A stretch of 64,000 nt of DNA from Plantago elongata (taxonomy: Eukaryota; Streptophyta; Magnoliopsida; Lamiales; Plantaginaceae): contig JAYMSP010000066.1 in the NCBI GenBank assembly GCA_036897095.1, forward strand, positions 30,674-94,673, given 5' to 3'. The position numbers and the translations under genes are program-made. The notes beneath the pieces are model-generated. The model saw only the letters and a list, made by a program, of their open reading frames with translations, searched no databases and was not told the origin of the DNA. Below are positions 11,088-20,960 of the stretch, piece by piece; position 1 is the stretch's first letter, and each line of letters opens with the position of its first letter.

Positions 11088-14000
11088 ATGGAAAACGGTA
11101 CCGTGAAATGCTCAGCAAACTATGTGCCACTGAGTCCCATAAGCTTCTTGGAACGATCATCAATTGTGTACGCAAACAGAGCATCAATTGTCTATGGAAA
11201 TCTCAAGTTCACCTGGAAACAGACTCATCAGAGATGCCTTCAGCTCGCTTCTGCTCTCGCCAATATTGGTATTTCTCGTGGCGATGTTGTAAGTTTTCAA
11301 TAAAGTTTCCATCTTTTCTTCATTATTTACTAGAAAGTTCCTTCCTTTATGTTTATTAGTCACTCTTTGAATTCTGAATTCCTTTTTGTTGGGTGTACTT
11401 TTCTAATGTGTTTATTGATATTGTTCTGACTTCTGAGGAAGTTATCATATATCAGAAGCTGGCTTGATCTTGATGCAGTCAATTTTACTTGAATTTCATT
11501 TTAGTGTCTAGTTTTGATTTCTGGCATAAGCTTCAAGATCATGAATGATGTTTGTCAGTTCGTGAATCAGTTTAGCATCTTTAAGTGTCATTGTGTGAAT
11601 CACTATAGTGCAGCATCTATAGTTGTATAGTACCCTGTTCATATCTAAAGAAATAAAGTTGCGAGTTGCGATTTTAACTGTGGAATGAATTGGGAAGCAT
11701 GAAGTCTAGGCACAATATTTGAGATTAGCCATTTTTACTAATATGGATTGTGCTAGTTTGAAATTGGAAAGTTTGGTTGCTTTTGAGTTTTGATTACTGT
11801 AGCCTGAACTAGTCCTATTGTTTTATTGTTGGAGCATCGACAAGAGTTGACGAATAATAGAGTTGAGGTGGTGGGATTCACATATTATATTTTTAGTTTA
11901 GCGTACATTTAGTTTTGTTTCTGATATCGTTTGACAACCTGGATAAAGTACACGAGTTAAAATGAGCTTAGTTCAATTTTACATTAGAACGATGGCGATG
12001 TTATGTATGCTAAGCTATGGATTTCTGGTTAAAATAACTTTATGTCAATAAATTTGAGCTTGAGTTTCGGACTTTTTGCTTCAACTCAGATCATGTCTTT
12101 TGTTCTTATCCTTGTCTTTTTTATTCTGTAGTAACATTTCTTACAATTCTTTCAAGTTAATTTTGCAACTTTTTCTTCGTGTCCACATTCTTGTAGTCGT
12201 TCTCACCTTAATCAAATGATTCCGTGACCAGGTTGCAGCATTGGCCCCAAATATTCCGGCAACCTATGAGCTACACTTTGCTGTTCCGATGGCTGGAGCT
12301 GTCCTTTGCACGCTTAATGTACATCACAATTCAGCTATGGTGTCAGTTTTGCTCAGGCATTCAGAAGCTAAAGTTATATTTGTGGATTACCAGTTTCTCA
12401 ACACTGCCAAGGGTGCATTGAAAATTTTATCAGATGAAGGCCTGAAAATTCCCCATTTAATTCTAATTCCAGAATGTTCTGGACCTAACAATATTTCAAA
12501 CCCAGAAGCATTAGAATACGATTCTTTCCTAGCAACGGGACAAACTGATTTTGTTATTTTAAGGCCAAAAGATGAGTGGGATCCTATTTCTCTAAATTAC
12601 ATTTCGGGCACAACTTCAAGTCCCAAGGGTGTAATTTACAGTCACAGAGGAGCCTATCTGAATTCCCTGTCTGCCATTCTTCTTAACGAGATGTTGTCTA
12701 TGCCCGTCTACTTGTGGGCTGTGCCGATGTTTCATTGTAATGGTTGGTGCTTGACTTGGGCTGTGGCGGCTCAAGGTGGCACAAATGTATGTTTAAGAAA
12801 TGTGACTGCCGGTGGAATATTTGAGTGTATTTCAGCAAATGGAGTGACCCACATGGGTGGTGCACCCACCGTCTTGAACATGATTATAAACGCGCCGGCA
12901 AGTGAAAAATGTTTACTTCCTGGAAAAGTTTCGGTGATGACTGGTGGTGCTCCACCACCTGATCAGGTAATGTACAAAGGGGTTTCCTGTTAGTTTATGT
13001 ATAACAATGGGAGACAGTTCGCTGATATTCCATATTCCCCGAGTCCTCAACAAACCGAAACTTTGATCAATGCAGGTACTGTTTAAGATGGAGGAACTAG
13101 GATTTAATGTTACTCACTCTTACGGTCTCACAGAGACTTATGGTCCCGGAACAGTTTGCACGTGGAAACCTGAGTGGGATCCGTTACCACCCAATGCACG
13201 AGCTAAGATCAAGGCCCGCCAAGGACTGCAACATCTCGGGATGGAAGAAGTGGATGTCAAGGATCCATCAACAATGCAAACTGTACCTGCTGATGCAAAA
13301 ACAATGGGAGAGGTGATGTTTAGAGGAAACACCGTAATGAATGGTTACTTCAAAGATGAAAAAGCAACACAAGACGCCTTTAAAGGGGGATGGTTCAGAA
13401 CTGGAGACATAGCGGTGAAACACCCCGACGGTTACATAGAACTGAAGGATCGGTCAAAGGATATTATCATTTCTGGAGGGGAGAACATAAGTACGATTGA
13501 AGTTGAGTCAGTGATTTTCAGTCATCCAGCAGTGCTCGAGGCAGCTGTCGTGGGGAGACCTGATCACCACTGGGGTGAGACGCCTTGTGCGTTTGTTAAG
13601 CTGAAGGATGGATGTGATGCAAGTGCAGACGACATTATCAAGTATTGTCGTGACAGGTTACCGCATTACATGGCTCCTCAAACTGTTATTTTTGAGGATC
13701 TTCCAAAAACTTCAACTGGTAAGACACAGAAGTTTGTTTTAAGGAGCAAAGCAAAAGCACTGGGCGCTGAGATGGACGCTGAGTATTTGCAGTGGTGCAA
13801 AGAAAACAAACCCCAAAAATACAAAGAGTACATGCAAGCTTACTACAACAACACGATTTTTCCACCCCATCCGAATCCCCAAACGAGTGTTGTTCGACCT
13901 TTGTTCGAAAAACCCTACATTCAAAATTACCAATCTCCATCCTCCCAAACACCAATGTTTTCACAAACACCGGAAGTAGAGGAGGTCGTGCATGAGACAC

Positions 14001-14935
14001 AGCCAGAAAAACAACCGATCCGGAGGCGTGGGAAAGCCAAAGCCACCGGAGGCGCGGCAACCAACACAACAACCTCACGGAACAACCCGTACAACGAGAG
14101 TGAGGATATCGGGCTCATCTCAGCCTACATGGAGGTTAGTCGGAATGTTATTGTTGGAACGGATCAGAAGTACGGTAAATTGTTCCGTCTTGTTGCGGAG
14201 AAGTACGAGGATATCAAGAGGGCAGGAATGATGACCGGGATGGATAAATTCCGGTCTCATGATTCGCTTCGTGGAAGATGGGGACGGCTAAGAGATGACA
14301 TAAATCATTGGATGATTTGTGTGGAGCGGGCTACTGTCATGGTCGACAATCGGAGTAGCTACAGTGAGGAAGATGTGCGGAACACTGCTCAAAAATTGTA
14401 CAGGGAGAAATCGAAGAACCACAACTCATTCGCGGCGTTCAAACAGTGGGATGCCATGAAAGCATACCCAGAGTGGGAATTGAAGATGAACTTGCAGGAA
14501 ATCATGAAGAAATTTGTACCAAATGGGGAGGATGGGGTTGAGGGTGACGATGTTGATGTAGGTGATCAACCGATGGAAACAGCAAGTGCAGGTGGCAGTA
14601 GCGGAAGTAAGCGGAATCGGGGTTATGATAGTGCGGCAAGTATCAAACATCCCATTGGTCGTGAGAAGTACAAGAAGTTGGCTAAGAATGCCACTTCCGG
14701 TAACTCTTCCATGGATGACTTCGGCGAGGGAATAACCGGTTTCAGTGAGAATTATCCCCAAATCCTTGAAGTTGAAAAACAAAAGTTGGAGCTTGCTCGC
14801 GGGAACATGGAGCGTAAGTCAAAGGCGAAGATGATGGACACGTACTTGGCACTTGTGAGAAACTACGCCAACTTGCCCGATGAGGCCAAAGCACACGTAG
14901 ATGCACTTGGCAAACAGCTGTTTGGATCGGGCTAA
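11088..14935 (+). CDS. AAE1-type acyl-CoA ligase fused in frame to a PIF/Harbinger Myb/NAM-like ORF
   Basis: Three exons, 11088-11288, 12232-12966 and 13076-14935, with GT-AG phase-0 introns, predict about 931 residues. Residues 1 to about 542 are an ANL-superfamily ligase, which makes acyl-AMP and then acyl-CoA. The P-loop reads [10 protein letters not shown]. Other motifs are [33 protein letters not shown] and the C-terminal [11 protein letters not shown] with its catalytic Lys. From about residue 545 (ATG at 13772, [13 protein letters not shown]) the frame continues into a transposon ORF. That part has the Myb/SANT-like block [17 protein letters not shown], then [14 protein letters not shown], and a NAM-associated-type tail with [13 protein letters not shown] basic stretch, [10 protein letters not shown], could be a nuclear signal. 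The fusion ends before any PTS1. A Thr-to-Ile change precedes the P-loop (YISGTT). The ligase body is intact; activity and expression of the fusion are inferred, not shown. Confidence 0.8.
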
Positions 14936-15209
14936 TGGCGAAGGATCGCTTTTGTAGTGAATCGAGATTGTATTTTTTTACCTTCCGCAGTTTCTTTGTA
15001 TTTTACTTTCCGTCGTGTGGCTAGTTTGTAATTTACTTTTCGAAGTGTGCCTAGTTTGTAATTGTGAATTTTAAATTTGAATTTGAATTTTGAATTTTGA
15101 ATTAAAAAAAAATGAAGTGGCATTCACGACGTGACGACGCATCACCATTGCAGCAAAAACGCACGATTACGATACAACGTGTCGTTGCGCGTTAACATTG
15201 GAGATGGAC
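13766..15209 (+). mobile_element. PIF/Harbinger element fragment inserted in the AAE gene
   Basis: The transposon-derived ORF covers 13772-14935. The right end, about 15193-15209, reads aacattggagatggac. Inverted this is GTCCATCTCCAATGTT, a sequence style common at PIF/Harbinger and Tourist termini. It is followed by TAA (15210-15212), a possible target duplication, and then directly by ancestral AAE coding sequence. No matching left terminus or left TAA is visible at 13765, so the left end seems deleted up to just before the ORF's own ATG. The transposase gene itself is absent. The ORF is uninterrupted for 387 codons, which suggests youth or constraint. Confidence 0.7.
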
Positions 15210-15228
15210 TAAACCCAGCAAGTTGTAG
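15208..15228 (+). pseudogene. Stranded C-terminal codons of the AAE gene (orphan PTS1, SKL)
   Basis: Immediately after the transposon end the sequence reads ACT AAA CCC AGC AAG TTG TAG: Thr-Lys-Pro-Ser-Lys-Leu-stop. The intact paralogue ends ACC AGC AAA TTG TAG (Thr-Ser-Lys-Leu-stop). This is the old end of the AAE frame with its peroxisomal targeting tripeptide. It is now about 290 bases beyond the fusion's stop codon and cannot be translated with it unless splicing removes the insert. Confidence 0.65.
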
Positions 15229-15957
15229 TGTTTGTGCATTAATCATTCTCAAATCTTAACAAGTACCAATACAAATGGCTTGGCTCATGTAGTCACGTTC
15301 ATTATGTAAAGTTAATGAGGTCATGATGATCTCTATTACCTGGATCAGTGTGTTCTAATTGTTGCCATACACAGACAGGTGCAAAAGATTGGAATAAACC
15401 AAAAGTAGTGTCGAGATCGCCGAGTCAAAACATTTACTATTAAAGTATTAACAAAGAGTAAGGCGCATGAGAAACCGAAAGAGACCGAAGAAACATTACA
15501 AATTTACAACTATAAAAAAGAAAAACATTAAAGGTTTGATTAATATAGATAGTATGCATAGACGTAAAATTATAAAATATTATTGATATATATATATTTT
15601 TTAAACCGACTAAAGAGTTACTGGAACCATCGACTTATTTGCTAAATATTATTAATATTATTTAAAATATGATATATATAGTTAAAAATATTAACCCGTA
15701 TTGAATGTATTTGCTAACACACGTTTATTTCAAAACTTTCTGTTGATAAGTTTCGATCACTATAAACCGTAAAATTATCAACAAACATATTTTTGGGTAT
15801 TTATTACAATTCTTCATATTTTTGGGGGTGCAATGTAATTTAGACAAACTTGCAGGGAGTGTGTATGCAATTGTATAGACTGTAGAGGAATTAGCAGAAA
15901 ACATCCAGCCCTAAATTGAGCTCTGTTATGTGAGAGTTGCCCTGAATTTGATTATGA
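15229..15957. other. Intergenic, AAE fusion to METTL23-like gene
   Basis: AT-rich spacer with TATA-type runs near 15585-15690. It presumably includes the old AAE 3' sequence and the METTL23-like promoter. No gene is seen. Confidence 0.5.
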
Positions 15958-18125
15958 ATGGCGACCAGAAACAAGATAAAATTGGAAGCCGGAATTGAAT
16001 GTGTGCAGGAGGAAATTCAGGTAAACAAAACTGTTCACAATTTTTCTTGTTTCTTGATTGTTTGGGAGCTGTGAATGATGAAATCAACATGACAACATAA
16101 ACACACACACATATGTTTGTCTATCTGTTATAAAGGACCAAAAAGATGCCTCCTTTTTGTGGCTGTTGATCTTCAGTTATGCCTTTTTTACTATGCATTT
16201 GAATGTGCGTATTAGCTGCTGGCAAACTTGATGTACACATTTTGCTCTAGTATTAGTTCTTGTTTAATCTTCTTTGAGGCTTTTCTTCCATTCAGGACCC
16301 GTCCATTGTGAAGGATGATAACATTGTTGCACCATCAGGAAGACAAGAGATGACCGTAAAGTCGAGCCATCATTTCGGAGGCACCGAAGATGGTTTCTCC
16401 ATCAGTATCATTGAGGTATTGACTCTTAATTTAGCATTTGACAGGCTGTTTGGATATCGATTAAAATCAATAAATCCAGTTTAAAATAGATGTTTTTAAC
16501 CAGGCCTTGTTGATTTAAACTGGCTGCCGGTTAACTTGAGACTACACATGGAATAGGAAAATTACTACTATATATCAAGGTGGTTTTGTCATCTTCTTCT
16601 TTTAGTTATTACCATTTCCTATGTTCCAGAATATGAAAGAAGAGTACGGACTATTTGTGTGGCCATGCAGCATAATACTAGCTGAGTATGTTTGGCAACA
16701 TAAATCACGGTTTTCTGGGGCTAATGTTATTGAGGTAAGTCATGATATCAGCAATAGCTAACTCATTGGATTCCTCTATATCAGCTTTTGTTAGCCTTTC
16801 TCCTTAATGCATTGTTTTGTTGAACGTTCTGTTAACAGCTTGGTGCTGGAACTTCATTGCCTGGACTAGTTGCTGCTAAAGTAGGAGCAGATGTAACGCT
16901 GACAGATGATTCTGATAGACTGGAGGTTACTTTTGTTTAGTTGTTGATTCCATTGCCTGCTTTGTGATTTATCAAAAAAATTGTACTTGGATTCTTATTA
17001 GTCGCATAAAAGCTTCTTAATTAATTGAATAAGGGGGTACTGTACATATAAGAACTTCTTTATGTTACTATTGATGAAGCAATTGGTACCCACAGAGTGA
17101 AGCAAGGAGTTCTTCATGTTGACTGACTTGATGAACACCCTCATTCTCAACTGAAGAAGTTTATTTTTTTCTGTGTTTAAACGTTTACACATTAGATGCA
17201 ATATGTAGACAGAACCTGCAGATAAATTATGAAATACAAAAGTCTAGTTATTATGTATGTCTTTTGGGGCAGGGGAGCACTGTAACTTTATATTTTTCAC
17301 TGCTTGTCATATGTCTGTTGGTATAAGCTAGTATAATTTTAGTCCTACAGATTAATTTTTGGTTTCTTTTTGAACTAACAGGTGCTGGAAAATATGAGAA
17401 GGGTGTCCAACGTAAATGATCTCAACTGCAAAGTAAACTTTGCATCTCGGTTGCTTCATATCTCATTTAATTTATGGACCATAAGTTATATGTGAAATGC
17501 CAACAGTTAGCATTTATTGCTCTTAGTTTCTTACTTTTCTTATCAATTCATGTAGGTGTTGGGACTAAAATGGGGTGTATGGGATGCACCTATGTTCAGT
17601 TTACAGCCAAGCATTATTCTTGGAGCTGATGTGCTCTATGACTCTAAGGGTGAGACTGATTGTTTGATTCTTTGCTTGCATGGTATTTTCGTATACTCCT
17701 CTTTGATATATTTTCTGACATTTTGATTTCTACTGCATGATGAAGCTTTTGATGATCTCTTTGCTACCGTAACATTTTTACTCCAGAAATGTCCGGATTC
17801 TGTTTTCATAACAACATACCACAACAGAAGGTACTTTTTCAGTTTTGTTTACTCCGTCTTTTTTCATCCAGCAACAATAGCATAAGTAAGCACCCAATAA
17901 CTTTCCGTTTCCAACTAATTTTGATTTTGGGTGGAAATGAATTTATGGCTGTTACTTAATGGTTGCAGCGGGCATCACCTTATTGAGTTATTGATGGAGA
18001 AATGGGGTTTAAAGTGCACAAAACTGATTGATGGTTTTTCCTTCATGCCCACTGACAAGGCATCAAGTTTAAGTGGCAACATTCATTTGGCAGAAATTGT
18101 TCTAGATGCCCTCCACTCCGAGTGA
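15958..18125 (+). CDS. METTL23-like class I SAM-dependent methyltransferase
   Basis: Eight exons: 15958-16020, 16296-16415, 16630-16734, 16839-16925, 17382-17432, 17556-17649, 17746-17830 and 17969-18125. All junctions are GT-AG and the frame is kept, giving 253 residues. SAM-binding motif I reads VIELGAGTSLPGLVAAK with the following acidic VTLTDD. A later strand reads IILGADVLYDSKAFDDL. TTYHNRS matches the end of the methyltransferase core. This order and the VLGLKWG segment are typical of METTL23. Human METTL23 methylates histone H3 arginine; the plant substrate is not known to me. It is free-standing and soluble, with no signal peptide. The ATG at 15958 begins a coding exon that ends cleanly at a donor. 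The unrelated AAE fusion lies upstream, and the next gene is convergent. Confidence 0.88.
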
Positions 18126-19043
18126 AACACTGATATTCATCTATGGATGGGTAATTGAACCGGTACGGTTTGTGAATCCATCTATATCTTTGGTTTAGTA
18201 GGAATTAACCAGCTAGTCGAGTAAAGTCACATGAATAATCGCACACGAAATCCACATTCTGGTATGTTCTTTTATATATCTTCGCTGGGTTTGGGAGGTA
18301 ATGGGAAGATATTGAAATTGATCTGTTCATAATAAAAACTGATATTCATACAGAAGTTCATAGGAACAAATTGTATGCTGGATTCAACTTCAACTGTGAA
18401 TTTCTACAAGGAAGAATTTGTTGTCCTTAAAGTTCGACTTATATTGGTCGCTATATCTATTTTATCTTTCTCAATTTTACCTTGGACCACTTTCAGGCTT
18501 CTTTGAACTGTTGAGTGTGATGCATTAGTCACTGCCTTTGGGTTGGGAATGGATCAAACGTGGATGGTGGTTTCTTTGTTACAGTTCCTATTGGATGGTG
18601 GCTTCACTACTTTATGCTGAATGGCATGGGTGAATCCAAGGATGGTACAGTTTCTGCAATACTATATTTTCCAAGAGGATGCGGAAAGTTCAGTTCATTG
18701 AAAAGTAGCATAACATTATGAATTCGTCATGACTTGTGAATGCAAACCTTTTTGAAGAAATTACTGAAGTTGGGTAACATTTCTGCAGACTGGAGTATAT
18801 TTTTCAGCCATACGCGGATATGATTAACAGTGGACCATTTGCTTTTTGTATGTTCCTGACCAGTGAGTTGTTGCAACTTGCTACCTTGGCAACTACCGTT
18901 GTTGTGACTCCATAACAGGTGTTTAATTACGGACAAGAATTTGATTGTTGGTACCTTGAATATGATTACTACCTTGTTAAGTATAACAAGGTGGTTGTAG
19001 CAGCTATTACATTTATGCAGAACCACTTTCCTAGCCATAGTTC
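18126..19043. other. Intergenic, convergent 3' regions
   Basis: Sequence between the convergent METTL23-like and membrane-protein genes, probably both 3' UTRs. No coding region or repeat is recognised. Confidence 0.5.
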
Positions 19044-19787
19044 TTACTTCTCTAGTGACATAAAGCAAGTGGCATAGATAGCAGTGGAAATATAAACCAA
19101 AAGAGAAGATCCTACGAACGTAACAAGTATAACAATGGTATATACTGATTCCCCACCGCAGGATAATACTCCCAGTTTAACCTGAATGAAGAAGACAATG
19201 GAAATCATCAGGAAGAAGCAACCCAATACAGATCCAATAGCTGAACTCAACATCCCATATTTCATGCAGAATGAGTCAATGTCTGCTCTATGTGGATCAT
19301 CAGTATTCAAACTGTTTGATAAGTTGATGGCCAGTTTGAGGCTTTGTGCAATGAGGGAGGAGAACAGGAAGAAGCTGAACGCTATGATTTCGAAGACAAT
19401 GATTCTTCGTACTATTTCAACACTGGCATTGCATGATGACCTGTTACCAGCTCCACCAGCTGAAGGTACAGTGAGAGAGAAACCAATGAAAATTGCCATC
19501 GTGAAGAGTGAGTTCACGTTCACTATTCCATCGAGTGCTGTGACATGGACTGCAGTTTTTGACCTGCCGGTGGTTGTGGTGGTAGAGGGTGGTGCGGTGA
19601 TAGTTACATCCTGTTGGCTCACTGGAAGCGACTTCGACGACTTTTTCGTTCTGTAAAGAAAACTTTGGCGTTAGTTTGCATTGATGAATTTGCAATCTGT
19701 TATGCAGAGTAGTATATGCAATACATATAGATACATAAACATAGACATGTGGATAATGAAGAAACAAATGTACCCTTGCATTTCCAT
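19044..19787 (-). CDS. Plant-specific four-helix membrane protein of unknown function
   Basis: A 14-base first exon (19787-19774, ATG GAA ATG CAA GG) joins at donor gg/gtacat and acceptor ttacag/A to the main exon 19650-19044. This gives 206 residues. The N-terminal 35 residues are polar and Ser/Thr-rich. Four hydrophobic helices follow, near 48-65, 83-105, 140-162 and 175-197. The first includes VNVNSLFTMAIFIGFSL, the second IIVFEIIAFSFFLFSSLIAQ and the third SSAIGSVLGCFFLMISIVFF. I recall similar plant proteins annotated only as 'transmembrane protein'. There is no enzyme motif, so no function is assigned. The tiny first exon is inferred from splice signals and frame; the second exon alone has no good ATG at its start. 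Confidence 0.75.
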
Positions 19788-20224
19788 GATTGAAATTGGT
19801 GTAGCAGAAAGAAGCAGAATAGTTGTTTGTTTTCATCATTATAGTTGAGCGAGCCTTGTATATAAGCACTTGGAACTTGAAAGGGAGGAGTAGTAATCGT
19901 CTGGTTAAGGATGAAAATGATGGTTTACCTTTACATTAAAAACATGGTTTGATAAATCAATGACTTGTATCGATTAAACACTCACAGCACAAGCTATGAG
20001 CAGCCTATAGCCAGTTTCAATCTTTTCTTACCAAATAGTTGTTAATTAAGCACAAGTCGCTGTAAATGATTACTCATCTTTGGGTAAAGGCGATAAGCTT
20101 AGGAGTGACAACTGAAGTTTTTGTGAATGTTAAGGTTCTAAGATTTCTTCTTCTTTGATATCGATAAGCAAATTTCCTTCCAATAGATCATAGAGGCAAG
20201 TCACATTAATTTTAGTTTAGAAGA

Positions 20225-20960
20225 GTTAAAATAATATAATAAAATATAAAAATGTTGGAAGCCAAAGTATTAAAAAATGTAAGATTTTCCTAAAAAATAA
20301 GAAAGTCAAGAATTTTGTGATCTTTTTGTGGTTTTTGAGTTTTAGGAGTCTAACTGGCCGAGTTTCATAAAAACCGTCGAGATATACATTTTTCTTTAGA
20401 GTTTTAATAGACGAGTCCGTTTTGCAAGAGACCCTATATTTTAAAGAGTCCTGAAAATCCCCTCCAAATAGTAAAACTAGACAATTATACCTTTTTTTTG
20501 CAACTTAACTTTTGATGATTTTTCACAGATCGTTGACCCGGATTCGTTAAAAAACGGATCAAGAAAAATTAAACAATATAATGAAAAATTAAACAAAAGT
20601 ATAAATTTAATATCATGTAATAATTAGAGAATTCCTTTTATAAACTAGACAATATAATGTAGAATTAGACAATATAGATTACACCGAATGAAATTTATGT
20701 ACAAGTAATAAACTAAACAAAATCATTTATAAAACTAGACAATATGTTGTAAAAACTACACAATACATACTAAAAATTAGACGGTTCAAAACAAATGCAC
20801 TACATAAAGATATAACATGAAAAACTAGATAAATATTGGTAAAAACTAAAACACATGTTATTTATATAAAAACTATATAACATGTGTTAAAAACTAGGTG
20901 GTCTTTCCGGACTCTCTAAAAGTATGGGGACTTTTATGAGACTTAATATTAATAGATTAC
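20225..20960 (+). repeat. Repeat D: subterminal block shared with copy C plus 'actagacaat' arrays
   Basis: The first part (about 20258-20400) aligns by eye with 52130-52270. Both read taagattttcctaaaaa, then gaaagtca or aaaagtca, then ggccgagttt or ggccgggttt, then gtcgag. After it, variants of aaaactagacaatat recur at least ten times to about 20900. Non-coding. It is probably a non-autonomous element of the same broad family as copies A-C, but with a different internal repeat motif. Confidence 0.45.

Noticed and set aside
13686-14782. Several minus-strand frames across the transposon part
   Set aside because: They are shadows of the long plus-strand fusion frame and show no domain.
19186-19656. 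Plus-strand frame of 156 codons
   Set aside because: Antisense to the four-helix membrane protein, whose helices and splice junction make the minus strand convincing.
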